DNA from: Gautieria morchelliformis
Lineage: Eukaryota; Basidiomycota; Agaricomycetes; Gomphales; Gomphaceae
Length of the DNA: 64,000 nt
Direction: 5' to 3'
Assembly: GCA_015179125.1 (NCBI GenBank)
Contig: WHVA01000056.1
Span: forward strand, 1-64,000
Positions 9,123 through 22,190 of the stretch are shown piece after piece (the first letter of the stretch is position 1; every line of letters begins with the position of its first letter). A program made the position numbers and the translations under genes. The notes below the pieces were generated by a model, which saw only the letters and a list, made by a program, of their open reading frames with translations, had not been told where the DNA came from and ran no database searches.

Positions 9123-11310
9123 TTAATGCGCGAGAAGGGGTCCAGGCTTGGCAGGGTATGCCTTGTGGAAATCAGAGACGAGTTCGGAGGCGTGGTCTAG
9201 TTCCGTGGCAGAAATCCAGGAAGTCTCTTTGTCGGTGTTTTCATAGCCTGCCCACTTGACTAGGTACTGGAGTTGGCATCGGTATCGTCTGTCTAGCTTG
9301 GAGCTGAGAATTTCCGAGATCTCATATTCCGGTTCTCCGTCGATGACGACTGGCGGAGGCGGAGGTTGTTCTCGATTCGGAATTGTATTCGGAACTGCGG
9401 GCTCAAACATGGAGACATGGAATACCGGATGTACTGCGCAAGGTATTTCTCGGAGAGCTTCTTCGAGGGGCGAGTAGTGCGGAAGTTTTCAGCTTTGACA
9501 AAGACTTTGTCGCCAATCTCGAATGCCGGTTGCGGAAGTCGTTTCCGATCGGCGGAAGTTTGGTATCTCTTCTGTGCAGCGATAATGTTCTCTCGGAGGT
9601 GCTGATGAAGGTCGTCAAGTTCCACAACGAAATCTCGGGCTCTTGCAGAGGCGAGGTCGCGTTCAGGGTGGATGGCGAGATTCGGGTGGTAGCCCTTGTT
9701 GGCGTAAAAGGGTGAAATTCCGGTGGTAGCGGAATGCGCATTGTTGTAAGCAAATTCCGCGAGTGGGAGAAGGTCGGACCAATTGCTGTGTTGGTAGTTG
9801 CAATAGACGCGGAGATACTGCTCAAGGGTCTGATTAGTACATTCCGTTTGTCCGTCTCCTTCGGGATGATAACCGGAAGTAAAGTGGAGCTTCATGTCGA
9901 GAGCCTTGCCGAGTGTGCGGAAAAAGGAGGACACGAATTCTGATCCACGGTCGGAAGTGACATGGGAAGGAATTCCGTGCTTGGAAAAGACATGGAGCAC
10001 GAAGAGCTGTGCGAGCTGGGTGGAAGTTATGGTGTCGTAGGTCGGAATAAAGATGGACTGCTTTGTAAGGTGGTCAACGATAACTAGAATGGTATCATAG
10101 CCGGATGACTTAGGAAGTTTCTCAATGAAATCCATGGATATCGAATTCCACGGTTGTTCCGGGATCGGAAGTTGCTTCAGGAGGCCGTAGGGTTTGTGAC
10201 ATTGAGGCTTGGCTCACATACAGGTGGTGCATGACTTGCAGTAGTCTTGGACCATCATGCGGAGGAGAGGCCAAGTATAGGTACGTCGGATTATGTCGAG
10301 GGTTTTGTTCTGGCCTTGGTGTCCTGAGAGCAGGTGATCGTGGCTTTGCTGGAGTACGCGAAGTCGTAGATCGTTGGTATCCGGAACGTAAATCCGGGAC
10401 TTGTACCGGAGAAATCCGTCGGAATCGAGGGACCATCCAGGACTGGTGGGGTCATCGAGGTGGGTTGCGGAGATGGGGTCGGAACGGAGTGCGGAACGGA
10501 TGTCGGAATGGAGAGACTTGGTGTCCATCATAATTGAGGCGCGGAGTAGCGGAAACTGCAATGCTGTGGCACGCAGGGACGATGCCAGTTGCTCAGTGGA
10601 GAATACTGGGCGGAAATTGTGCGGATTAACGCTGGCATAGTCGCTACTTCCCTCTTTTGGGTAGACGTCCCAACGTCTGGTGAGTGCGTCGGGTTTTGCT
10701 CCGAGTTTTCCGGGGCGAAAACGGATCACCATGTTGAACTGTGAGAGGTATTCAGACCAGCGGACTTGACAGTGAGTCAAAATCTTAGTAGTCGCGAAAT
10801 ACTCAAGGTTCTTATGATCCGTTACAACGTCGATCAGATAAGTTGGACCTTCGAGGTAGTGTCTCCAGATTTTGAAGGCTTCGAAAATCGCAAGTAGTTC
10901 CTTATCGTGGACGTCGTAGTTGAGTTCCGGGGCGGAAAAGGTGCGGGAATGAAAAGCGATTGGATGAATTTCTCTGTCGCCGGGGGAAATGATTGAAAGA
11001 ATGGCGGCTAGCGCGTAGTCGGAAGCGTCGGTTTCGAGTACAAGTTGGGCATCAGGAATCCAGAAACCGAGTATAGGAGCCGTGGTGAAGGCGGATTTGA
11101 GAGCTTCAAATGCGGAACGGCATTCCGGAGTGAAATTCCATGGGGCACCCTTCCTGGTGAGACGCGTGAGCGGAACAGTAATGTCGGAAAAATTATAAAT
11201 GAAACGCCGGTAAAAGTTGGCGAAGCCAAGGAAAGACTGCACATCCTTAACACGTCGGGGTTCCGGCCATTCTTGAATTGCCTTGACCTTGTCCTCTGCC
11301 ATGGTAAGAC
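9123..11310 (-). pseudogene. Gypsy pol: RT end, RNase H, integrase, chromodomain
   Basis: From 11310: RT thumb (DVQSFLGFANFYRRFI), RNase H (LETDASDYALAAIL; CQVRWSEYLSQFN), integrase H2C2 finger (HDHLLSGH...CKSCTTC), integrase core with D (SMDFIEKL), D (TSDRGSEF) and E (GQTECTNQTLEQYL), and a chromodomain (EYEISEIL...LVKWAGYENTDKETSW). Three lesions: loss of the RT N-terminus, an in-frame TGA at 10214-10216 where Arg (CGA) is expected, and a deletion with frame change at about 9410-9430 that removes the link between integrase and chromodomain. The dead copy still shows catalytic residues. Confidence 0.9.
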
Positions 11311-12936
11311 GTTTGCATCCATACAGACCTGGTTCAGGGGCCTCACATGCACTCAGAACCACTGTGTGCACCCCTTTTAAAATGCTAACACCCATCCAGA
11401 GCACATGCATGAACCCCATGCAGGACCTCTCATCCCTTCAAGTGCTACCAAACACTTTTCATTCATTAATATGCCAACACACATCCAGAACCTGTCTGTT
11501 AACCTGAACTGGGCCCTCCCATTCTTAACCTCAGCTTCATGCATGCTCCACAAGTGAACCAGGTCCTTCCATTCCTGAAAATGCTAACATGCACACTGAA
11601 CACATGCATGAACACAAACCTGGTCCCTTCATTCTTTCAAATGCTAACATGCACCTTTCTTTGATTAATATGCCAACATGCATGCAGAACCTGCCTGTCA
11701 ACCTGAGCTGGGTCAGGTTCTTCTTAGCCTCTGCTTTAATATATTTCGAGTAGGGACCCCATATGAAAATCTTGGGAGACCACCAGAAAGGCCCTTCAAG
11801 AAAGCTATTTCTTCTTCTCAAGTCTTGGACACAAAAGGATATGGATTCAAAAAGCTGAGGGAGGAGACTGGGAGCGAGGAGACAAAGGGATATGTTGTAA
11901 TGTGGTGGGGGTGGCTGGGACAACCTTGAGCCAGCCATGTGATAAGTGAAGAGAGAAGGGCTGAATGGACCGGACCCTAGGCATCAGCACCATAGGCAAT
12001 GAAGGAGTTTCAAATCCCATGCTGCAGACCTCAAAGATCTGCATTTCAGTACCACTGGCTGACTTTCCAGCATTATCTGGCAAACCACGCTACCATGGTT
12101 CCAGAACGAGGGATTTCCCTTGCAATAACTGCATATATCAAGCAACCGAGAGCATACATATCCGATGCTGTTGTTTGTTGCTCGTTTCGAGCATACTCGG
12201 AAGCTTTGAAAGTGAGGGAATTAGGAAGATATGGCAATGGCATACGATGACGTGCCCATGTAATCAAAAGCACACTGAACATGAGGTGTTAGATGTGAAT
12301 CATACTTTGGAAACTCCCAGCGAGTTAGTGACCTGTCGCATGTAGTTAAGGCTATGGTAAGTGCTAGGCCTGGAATCTTCGAATTGCCCTAAAATCACTC
12401 ATGATGGATGTACAAAACATCACACAATGCAGGTGTCATACATTAGCATGGATTGGAACATTTCTTGTGAGATATTCAAGTAAACGAGGCACACCAATGT
12501 GTACCAAAAGGCAAGACCTTCGCAGAGCTGTAGGATCCTTTCTGAATCTGCAGGGACAAATGATGTGAGGCAATAAATGTGTCTGCAGTCAAGGACACAC
12601 CACAACTTGATCCAGATCCATCAAAGGGGAACGTGAAACTGAAGGGATTTATTGGGAGAGGGAATATAACAGCAGTCCTGTTGCAAAGGTTGGTTGCAAA
12701 TGGGCTGCTTCAAGAGGCTCCACCATCTCTCCAGGATGCATACATTTTAACGAGGTTAGCCAACGGAATCATGAAGAGATTGAGCCTAAGATAGAGAGGT
12801 GTTGGAGCTGACCAAGGGCTCTGCCTTTACATAAATGACAACATTAATGTGAATCCCAGTTTAATAATTGATGTCATTTGTTTCAGGAGATCTTACCACT
12901 GGAAAGATAACCTCAAAGAAGCTCAACATAACATGC
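11311..12936. other. Non-coding repeat-like sequence with an internal duplication
   Basis: Two diverged direct copies of a ~150-bp block (about 11378-11530 and 11638-11735) share phrases such as AATGCTAAC, ATTAATATGCCAAC and TTCTTARCCTC. A frame at 12579-12794 (71 codons) has no recognised family. Composition differs from the gypsy element to the left. This is probably an old repeat; I see no supportable gene. Confidence 0.4.
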
Positions 12937-13938
12937 TGTCATGACCTGTCTATTTCTCTTACCCCGCTGCCTCTACATGCCCCCTCGTCACTCCCTAGCA
13001 TCTTCGCCAGAGTTCGCCTCACCCTCCGACCACTCCTCCTCTACATCCACCCTAATCGCTGTTCGCCCCATTCTCCGAACTGCTATTCGCTGCTTGCACA
13101 TTTCTCCAGCAGGCACGCCATCAAATACGATCGATACCATTTACCCAGCGTGATGGTTCATCACTAACCCCATCACCTTCTTAATCCAACCCCTTTGGGT
13201 GTTCATATGGCCAAAATGTATTCGCGGGATGTCCCTTCTGTAGGTCGTGTGGGATCAACCCAGTAGATGAAGAGTCCGTGCAGGGTAGCATGTATGCGGG
13301 TCCCAAGACATGTTTTCGTACATAAGTGCCTTCGCCACCTTTACTCTCCGTCGTTCCATGTTTGCACTCTTCCCTCACTCTATTGTATGTTTATTCCATC
13401 TACTTAGTATCATGACTGCGCACCCCTATCCAACCCTGACTCACGACGGCCTCTGTCCTATCCGCTGATACCTTACAAGCATTCAATATAAGTAGTTTAC
13501 ATTTGCATGTATATTATCCAGTTCAATTATCATACATCGTCTATCTTGTGCACACTTGACCTCGCAGTGATCATCGTCTTGAGCCTTCTCCTGGAGATTC
13601 CTATCTTCAACCAGAAGAGGACTTAGGCATCACTGGTGAGTTCTCATACTTCACCTTCATTTCCTTAGCCTTTGAACTATTTTCTGCGCTGTCAGCGAAG
13701 GGATTGTCACGACTTAGACAGCCCTTCCGTGACACCTTGTACATTACATCGTCAAGTGCCATGGGCTATTTCACTATGACTGTAGATAGGGTGAGCTCCG
13801 TTCAGGCAACCCTCTTATCTTGTGAACATTTATTGGTTCACCTATTCGCCGAACAGCATACTTATTTCGCACAAGTTATTCAGGCATTAACTGTGTTCAC
13901 TAATACACGATATTAATGCCTAAAAACCAATCTTGACA
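12937..13938 (+). repeat. Family C solo LTR-like unit with TSD
   Basis: 1002 bp starting TGTCATGAC and ending CTTGACA (inverted TGTCA/TGACA ends), flanked by a perfect 5-bp duplication CATGC (12932-12936 and 13939-13943). The outer thirds match 49495-50647 closely (for example AGCAGGCACGCCATCAAATA), while the middle (about 13180-13500) does not. TG...CA ends and a 5-bp TSD fit a solo LTR. A short non-autonomous element is the alternative. Confidence 0.8.
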
Positions 13939-14612
13939 CATGCACTTCAACCTTCAGACATCTAACACCCACTCTTGCACACTTGGTCCACATCTCTCAA
14001 GTTTGGGGGAGCACTTATTGAAACTCAAGACTGAAACACACTGTACAATATATTTCATCTCCCTTCTCACTGCTTCACAGATTAGTCATTTATGTCTTCA
14101 ACCTTCTACTATAAATGTGTTTTTTGATATATCCGCACCTCTTTGAGTAAGACATATTACTCCTGTACACAAAGACACATGACACCTGGATATCCCATAC
14201 TGCAACAGCAATGTGGAAAATAAACAACACAATATTTGATGGCCAAGTACGTGGGCAATCACATCACTTTCTGCTTGGTGACCTGCAGTACAGCTTCATG
14301 TGTGGTGATGAGTATATGACAGTGTCGAGCCCAAGGACAATCTTTTGGCTTCTTCATTCACTGCATCAGTTAGTTGCCCTTAAGACAAATGGTGATCACA
14401 TAAGAGAAAAGTGGCACTGTCCATTTGATGTCAATTTGATTTTTCTGCCCAGGGACAAGCTAGATGGCATGCAGACCTACTTGCACACCAGCTGGTGTGA
14501 CCGGCTGCACCAAGCAACAACATGGCCACTGCAAGCTCACAGATGCCACATAGGAGGGGATGGCATTCATTTCCCAGGTAGTTCGGGGTCCTGAGTGCTT
14601 GAAATAGTTGGG
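13939..14612. other. Unassigned sequence with one open frame
   Basis: A 127-codon frame at 14211-14594 (MWKINNTIFDGQVRGQ...) is open and protein-like in codon use but matches no family I recognise. It ends at the border with the chimeric repeat at 14613. It may be part of a decayed transposon. Confidence 0.3.
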
Positions 14613-14887
14613 GCTTGTGCCCAGTTTTCCAAAACAATAGCAGATGATGTAATTGAATCCTGAAAGGTGTTTGGACCACCAAACCTGTTGTTGATGTAAG
14701 GAGGGAAGCCTTGCTGAGGTGATAAACTGAGCAGAACTACTGACGCAGCTGGTAGTGAGCAGTAAAGGGGAGTCTGTATTATTAATCTAATGTCAATGTG
14801 TGAAAACTTGAATTTATGGCTACCTGTTCGCGAATACGCTGTTTTTTGGCCCGCATATCCATAAAAAATGCGCTGACAAACACCCAT
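14613..14887 (-). repeat. Chimeric TE fragment, copy 1
   Basis: On the minus strand this reads an unknown TE end (GTTTGTCAGCGCATTTTT, then GCGTATTCGCGAAC) joined to a piece of gypsy RNase H (QQQVWWSKHL, FNYIICYC). The same junction occurs at 44407-44681 on the plus strand. The fusion therefore predates the duplication of the fragment. The outer end abuts TA at both places. Confidence 0.65.
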
Positions 14888-15433
14888 TAGAAAGAATCCA
14901 AAATGGTGAGGCGAGTCTGTGATAAAAACGATGATTTGATAGATTCCCTTAATACCAATGATACAAGCAATGTGATACTATTATAAAATCAATGACTCAA
15001 AACCTGAAAGAAACCCACGGTATGCGCGCTATAAGGTAGAGGACACCCAAAACCGACACCCCATTACATAAGCATTTGGGCACTGTCGACAATGGCTTAC
15101 ACGACGCAAGCCTGATCACATAATATAAATCTTTTTGCTAGAATCTTTTCCTATTCCATTGGGCTATCACTTGTTGCAGAGAATTTGTTGAAATTCTGCA
15201 AACTGACAGTAGAGTAAGCTTGACAATGTGCAGGTGATAGAAAAATTAAATTAATATTTCTATATTGGTTTTGAATGTTTTGCAGCACTTTACATTTTCT
15301 GAGAGGACGCAATTTTGCGCATCATGTGATGACACATGACCTCGGCTAATTCCCAGGACATCCCGCTGAAAATCTTTTCCTGAGCCACACAATGCCATTC
15401 CTGCTTGCTGCCAGTCTCAGACTAGATCCTATA

Positions 15434-17988
15434 ATGCCTCGCAGGTTGGCCACTGTGAAAAAACGAATCCAGAACCTGCCAAAACTGCCGAAGTCAACAA
15501 AGACCACCATTGAGGAGGTGCTGGATGAAGACTCAAGCTCGGATTTTATTGCAGACCTGGAAGAAGACTCTGATGATGGGTGGGAGGAAGGTGATGGTGA
15601 GATAATTGGGAGGTTTAAGATCCTTGAGAATGAAGGGCTTGCGGAGTGGGGTGAAGATGACCTGGAGGATGACGATGAGGAAGCCGCCATGGAGATCAAA
15701 AATTATGCAGCGCTCTTACATTTTTCACAGATACTACAAGAAGCTCAAATTGTTGCTGCCGCTGCAGAAAGGATGAAAGAAGCAGGCAGAAAGAGGAAGA
15801 AGCACTACACCAGAAACAGTGTGAGGACAAAGCAACACTGGGCAGCAAAACATCAAAAAATGATCACTGCTGGGAAGAAGGTGTTCATTTCTGACTTCTT
15901 GTGCAAGAGAGCGGAAGAAAATGAGGTGCAAGCCACATACATCTCTTCAGATGAACCACCCGAGGAGTTTTCAGAAAGCGAGTTGGAGACTTGCACTCCA
16001 AGTCTGCGGTATACTACACCTCCAATGTCACACAATGTAAGTCAGCTTATAGATCACTTACCGTTGGAATTTGACATTAGTTTTAGAGCTCAGAGTTGTC
16101 AGTTTCCAAGGCCATGGACGATGCGGGGTCAGCAAGCAGAACCCTGAGTCCCCTCCCTGTAAGTTGTATTTCTGAACTGCTTGCAGATCTGCATGACAAC
16201 AGTGAAAACAATAGCACAGACCAAGCACTAGGAGTCTTGGACTGGCGTGATTTCCCTGCCCTTCGGCGGGCTAGAGCCAAACTCACGGTCAAGAGCAAAG
16301 ACAAAGCCCTGGATGTTTTTTTAGAGCATGGAGTACCTCAATGTTAGGGACTTTGAAACTTTACCTAGACCCAGAGCTCTCATATACATGGAGAGAAGCC
16401 TTGTTGATCGTGGCAGAAGCAGCTGGCCGTAGTGTTTATCATGCGCGGAATGTACGGACATGGATCCACAGGTACCTGCGGACAGTAAAACTGCTGCTCC
16501 ATCGTTATGGATGATATCATTCCTCAATTCTCAAGGATGAGGACTTACAGCAATTAATCCAGCTACAGCTACAGTCAGTTGCTAAAGAAGGATATATCAA
16601 GGCCGAGGATATAGTAGACTTCCTCAAGACTGATGAGATGCAGGAATATGTGGGTACTAAGGATGTATCTGTTCGCACAGCCAGAAGGTGGCTCCACAAG
16701 CTGGACTGGCGGTATGGGCGAAAAGAAAATGGTATGAACATTGACGGTCATGAAAGGGAGGACGTTGTTGACTACCGCAAGAAGTTTCTTGAATGATGGG
16801 CCACATATCAAAAATGAAGGGTGATCTATGACAAGGATGGAGCGATAATCTCCCAACCGGTTGGATTTGCTGTCCCAGGGGGCCGCTTCCAAATCATCCT
16901 TGTCACACATGATGAGTTGACATTTTATGCAAATGGTCGTTGGAAAACGAAATGGACACACACCAGTGAAAAGGCAACCCTGGAACATAAAGGAGAAGGG
17001 CCATCCCTTATGGTTTCCGACTTTCTTACCCCAGAATGGGGTCGACTTATAGATTCTGATGAGTGAGTCTTCAGTTCGAGTACAGCACAAACTTACCAAA
17101 AACAAAAAAAAACAGTGAGGCACGTGTTGTCTTCAAAGCTGGCAAAAGCTGCAAGGGGTGGTTCACTGCTGACGACCTGCTACAACAGGTTGAAAAGGCA
17201 GTGGATATATTTGAATCAAAAACAAATGGGGTGTCCACAGGTCTTTTTATGTTTGACAATGCACTGAGTCATCAGAAGAGAGCCGCAGACGCACTATCAG
17301 CCCAAAAGATGATCAAAGGCCCATGTGCCATTTGGACACATCACAAAGGGGGCCCAAAGATGCAAGACGGCATGTTTGCCGATGGAACATCACAGTGCCT
17401 ATATTACCCAGGCGACCATCCAATAATGCCTGGGTGGTTCAAGGGGATGCAGAAAATAATTGAAGAGCATGGACTGTGGCCAGCGGAAGGCCTCCGTTCA
17501 CAGTGTGATGGCTTCAAATGTGAGACAGGATGCACAGATTGCTGTTGCCGGTGGCTTCTTTTCACGCAGCCAGATTTCTCATCACAGAAATCACAACTCG
17601 AAGAATATATCACAGGACACGGCCACATATGTGACTTCTACCCAAAATTTCATTGTGAATTGAATTTTATTGAGCAGTATTGGGGAGCTGCAAAACTTTG
17701 CTACAGGTCTTTGATCCGGACGAGCAATATTGACGAAATGGAAAAAAATATGTTGGCTTGTCTAGATGCTGTCCCTCCCTTGCAAATCTTGAGGTGAGCA
17801 CTGCTTTGTTCCATATTAATTGTACTAATATGTTGAAAAGGTATGCAAACCATTCTGCAAGATTCATTGATGTGTACAGAAAAGGATTAAATGGTTCCCA
17901 AGCTGTCTGGGCTAACCGGCAATACCACGGTCATCAGATTCTTCCAAATTCTATACTATGGGAGCTGAAAGAGGCAGGAAAAGAGTGA
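15434..17988 (+). pseudogene. Tc1/mariner-like DDE transposase, decayed
   Basis: Exon 1 (15434-16036) has an acidic region and a Lys/Arg-rich coil. Then come a helix-turn-helix-like stretch (SVRTARRWLHKLDWRYG, about 16670-16720) and the DDE core: VTHDE (about 16902), FMFDNALSH (about 17252) and FHCELNFIEQYWG (about 17649). The last exon (17840-17988) carries AYRKGLNG-type ending residues. Introns with GT-AG ends are visible at 16037-16080 and about 17066-17114. In-frame TGA codons at 16512, 16794 and 16815 stand where Arg is expected, so the gene is dead. I recognise the family from many basidiomycetes, but TIRs were not found. Confidence 0.85.
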
Positions 17989-18083
17989 ATAATTTAACTG
18001 GCTTGCCCTCTAATCCCCACCACTGCTGGGTCCGCACTAAATAAAAATAAAAATTTCCGACCTTGCGCTCATGTGACGTAGAC

Positions 18084-18240
18084 TAGTGTTACCGCCAGCT
18101 TGGCTCGGCTCCGGCTAAGCTGCACGCCAAGCTGCTGATTAGCTGAGCCAAGCTGATTCCCAAAAGCCGGCTTAAATTCACGCCGGCTACCATTAAGCCG
18201 GCTATAAGACAGCTAGCCGGGATAAGCCGTGGGATAGATT
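18084..18240 (+). repeat. hAT left terminal and subterminal repeats
   Basis: TIR start TAGTGTTACCGC, then repeated AGCTTGGCTC, AAGCTG and GCCGGCTT motifs on both strands. In hAT elements such subterminal clusters are transposase-binding sites. Confidence 0.8.
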
Positions 18241-18635
18241 ATGTCATCCAAGGCGATTCCTCGCCGCTTTCCTCAAGTTCTTATTGTCCCTTTGCGTGTA
18301 AGTCTCATACTTACTGCTGTAGCAGACGGTTGAGAATACTGAAATTTGGCCAGCTCCATGGAGTATGTATACTTAGGTAAGTCATTGGAGTACTAGCGTT
18401 CCGTTTCCGCAGTCAATATTTGGGCGGCAGCGGTGCTATTCACATGTGAAAGGGTAACAACACTAACCTCTCAACAGAGCCGTTTGAGCCTGTTCTGACA
18501 GGCTCAATCAAATTCCTCCGTCAAGTTTTTACCCTAAAGTCTCAGCCTAATGCTATAAACATTCGCGATATACGCGTAAGTTTTCTTCTCTGCAAGCGCT
18601 TCAAAGTCATTACTTCTTCTCCTCAGGTGCCAACG

Positions 18636-21600
18636 ATGGGTCCAAAGCTTTGTGAAGCTAGGGCTCGCCCACTGTATGAGGATGCAATCTTTCAGCTCAT
18701 CCAAGAAGATGATGATGTTAATTCTCATATTAACGATGACGGTAATTCTCATATTAAGGATGACGGCAATTCTCATATTAATGATTTTGTAGAAGGTCCA
18801 GTCACACGTGGGACTCGAGGAAGAGGCAGGGGCAGGGCCGAGGCGGAGGCAGGGGCAAGGTGCGAGTAGCAAACGGGCAAGTGGAACATGTTGACCCTGG
18901 GCCCGAACCACCTACCGACGCTTCAGAGGAACGATCTCAGCGCAGACGTGAGAAGCAACGTGAGGACCGACATGCACACAACCAGGCAGAGCGTGAGTCT
19001 CACAATATCGACAATTTTTTTGGCGGTTCAACACCCCCGCCTCCACCTGCAACCCCGCCACCCGATCCACCACCACAACCTAGAACGCCGACCCTAGATA
19101 GGCAAGCTGACCCTCCCACCTCTGTACGGCGTGTCGTGGTCGCTCGCATCATACGTACACCGGCGTCCCCTTTCGGACGACCTAGGGGTGCATTTACTAA
19201 TGTGACATTGTCCCCCATTAGTAACCCGCGTTCTCGAACTCGTAGGCCAGCAGTCGGTGCACCTGATGTTTGGGAATTTTTCACTAAGGGTAATGTCGCA
19301 AAAGGTGTCAAGACTATTTGCAAACTATGCTAGTAAGTACTTTGTTGTGTTATTCTAATAATAATCTAATTTCTTACAATTTGATTTTGCAGCCCACCCG
19401 TGGAATATTCCCCTTCGACGAGCACTGGTTCTCTGCGCGTTCACATTGAAGCACATCATGCCTATGAATATCTCGCAGCTTGCCAGGAGAAAGGTTGGCC
19501 GGTCAAGATAAAATCACTCACTCTTTCCAAAAGTGATCAAAAAGTGACGACTCAGCCTGAGCCGCGCCCACCTTTCTCAACCGGTCGGTTTAAAGCGGCC
19601 CTAGTCAATTGGATCGTTGCAGATGATCAGGTACGTGGGATACAATGTGCTTTTATAACTAATCTATATTCTCAAACATTTAGTCCATTAATGTTGTCGA
19701 ATGCCCTGAATTCCGTGACCTTTTGCTTTTGCTAAGAGAATCCCTACTGAGCTGTGATATCCCGCACCGAACCACAATCCGCAGCTTAATTGGAAAGGCA
19801 TGGGATCACAACTTCAGAGAACTCAAAAAGGAGCTAGCAGTAAGTTTATCTCGTGAATTGTATAGGAATACTAAATCTCACACTTCATATACTAGCAATC
19901 GGTTGGGAAGATATCACTTACAATGGACATATGGGATGATAAGAGTATGTGTGCGTATGGAGCTGTAACTGCTCACTACTTACTTCATGGGTCAACATCA
20001 ATGTCACTGGCTGGTAAGGGAGAGCTGGTGCTATGTGCTGCTCTGATCGGTTTCCTTCCAATGCCTGGCCACCACTTTGGTCAGGATCTTGCGAAGGGTT
20101 TGCTTTTTATCACAGATCATGTCAACATAACGGACAAGGCAAGCTATTATTTTCTCACACAGTTATCACGACTAAATCCCTGTAGATTATGTTTGTCACT
20201 ACAGATGGTGCATCTAATAAGGCCGCAATGATGCATGACTTTGAACATCTCCTAATGGCGCGATTCATAGATTTCGATAGTGCTAATCAACAAATCATGT
20301 AAGTTTCGCTATTATTGAATAGCCTCAGTCTTCTTACTGTATTTAGCTGCTTCCCACATCGTCTTCATGTCACCGTTGCCGCCATGCTACGAGAATGCAC
20401 AAGCATCGAGGCATTAGAAAATTCTACTGGTGATTTTGGCCTGACTGAGGAACCGGTAAATCCTTCTAGTCAGACACCTGCACAGGCCTTACAGCGCGAT
20501 CCGGTTGCGATCACGCGCAACATTGTGAACACAATTCAGACCTCCCAACTTCGCCGTGAGGAATCTAAAGAGATCGTTTCAACTGGCAACCGTCGAGCAC
20601 GCTGGCTCAATGATCAGAAGATGCCTTACCAAATGGCACATGTCACCCTTATTCGGGATAGTCCAATCCGATGGGGATCATCGTATATGATGATTGAACG
20701 GACATTGTATCTTCGTCAGGTAAGTCGTTCTGGTGCTATTGACGAATATGAAATGCTAATGTTTTTTTAGGCAATTGAAGTTTATACTTCACCACCAGTC
20801 ATGAGTACTGTCTTCAAGCAACGACTCACAAACAACGAATGGGCTGTTCTAAAGGATATAAAAGATGTATTAGAGGCAAGTCTTGTTTATCTCTTTAACC
20901 TAAGTGCAATACTTATTCCATCAAGCCGGCTCATGCTCTACAAGCTGTTATGTGCACCGAACACACGCCTATCCTTGCTTGCGTACTCCCAGCTTTCGAT
21001 GCCCTCCTATCGTCTTGGACACAGATGCGCAAGGAGCCTTCAAAGGCACACCTAAGAAAGATGATCGATGCAGCGATTGAAAAAATGACCTCACAGTACA
21101 ACGAGCGTCGGTTTTCAAAGGCTCATATTATTTCCATTGGTATGTGGCTAATAGATACAATATGAGTTTGCTAATCAAGCCTTGGCCAGTTCTTCATCCA
21201 TCGCTCAGATTTCGGTGGATTGAAAGGAATTGGCCGACCAATCAGGTTGCATTTGCTAAACAGACTATTCTATCGGAGGTAAGTTATCACACTCTGCTAT
21301 ACAATGAAAAGTGACCATGATCACCTAGCTTGCAAAATACGACGGGTGTCAACCAGCCATTCAATCTACCAGAGAGACCATAAACCTACCAGGCTTGTCA
21401 CGCAATGTCTACACACTCCTTTTCGGCCAGGGAATTGATGAGACTCAAACAGGGCGTACCTCAGGCTTACCATCGATCGAAGAAGAATGGGACTCTTATT
21501 GTCATGCTGCGAACTGGCCCGACATATATAGTGTCGACCTAGTAAAATGGTGGGATGTGAGTAATAATATCTTTGTTTTATTCAACATTCTAATCATAAC

Positions 21601-22044
21601 CAGCACAACGACGGAAACTATCCGCGACTTTCTCATTGGGCACTCGACTACCTCCCAGCACAAGCGTCGTCGGTCCCTGCGGAGCGGGTCTTCTCTTCTA
21701 GCGCAGAGACAGATACACGTCTCAGAAACCGCATATCACCCTATCTGATGGAGCAACTCCAGATGCTCAAATTTATGATCAAGAAGGCACGGCTGGATTT
21801 CACGGCTAGCTGGAAGTGGGAGGAGAAAGATATAGAATGGGAGAACACATGGCAAGACCACGGGTTCTCAGCATGTGTGCAGAACCTTCACAACGACTTT
21901 GACTGGCAGATGGATATATTGAGTGACAAGGATGCACAAGAGATCAATAGGGAGGCCAATAGGGGATCTGGGAGGGACTCAACAGATCTAGAGCCCGAAG
22001 AGTTTACTTTTGAGAGCTGTGACGAATGGGAGGAACTTAAGTAG
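18636..22044 (+). CDS. hAT transposase (BED finger, multi-exon)
   Basis: About eleven exons can be chained. Order: acidic/RG-rich N-terminus; BED-type zinc finger split by an intron at about 19332 (CKLC...HIEAHH); RNase H-like core with TMDIWDD (about 19923) and VTTDGASN (about 20200); CFPH; a long insert; C-terminal dimerisation region (AERVFSSSAETDTRLRNRI, about 21676) and an acidic tail. Two introns use GC-AG ends (20139-20185, 20876-20925). The only doubtful point is in the RG-rich repeat near 18830, where the frame of the first segment (18636-18869) and the next (from 18860) differ, so a small frameshift there may inactivate it. Otherwise it looks functional. Confidence 0.88.
18700..18785 (+). 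repeat. In-frame ~24-bp tandem repeat in hAT transposase
   Basis: Three copies of a GATGACGGYAATTCTCATATTAA-type unit encode a DDGNSHI repeat in the acidic N-terminus of the hAT transposase. Confidence 0.8.
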
Positions 22045-22190
22045 GTCTTGTAATAATGAGTTTCTAATACCAACAACGTATATTTCCTAAGTATTGCAAA
22101 AAATCTCGAACAGACTGGCCCAGGCGCCAGAGGTTCGGAGCCTGAACACTGTTGCTCTTGACCACGAGCCTCTTCACTCCAGCATCTATG

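Larger units (their letters stand above)
6906..11310 (-). mobile_element. Ty3/gypsy chromovirus, family B, 5'-truncated
   Basis: On the minus strand: RT (C-terminal part), RNase H, integrase and chromodomain (11310 to 9123), a ~1.4-kb segment holding an opposite-strand gene (7817-8993), a purine tract (reverse complement of 7695-7716, AAAGGGAGATAC) and the 3' LTR (7694 to 6906). Homology stops at about 11310 inside RT, so the 5' LTR, gag, protease and N-terminal RT are gone. The chromodomain after integrase places it among the chromoviruses, which target heterochromatin. Confidence 0.9.
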
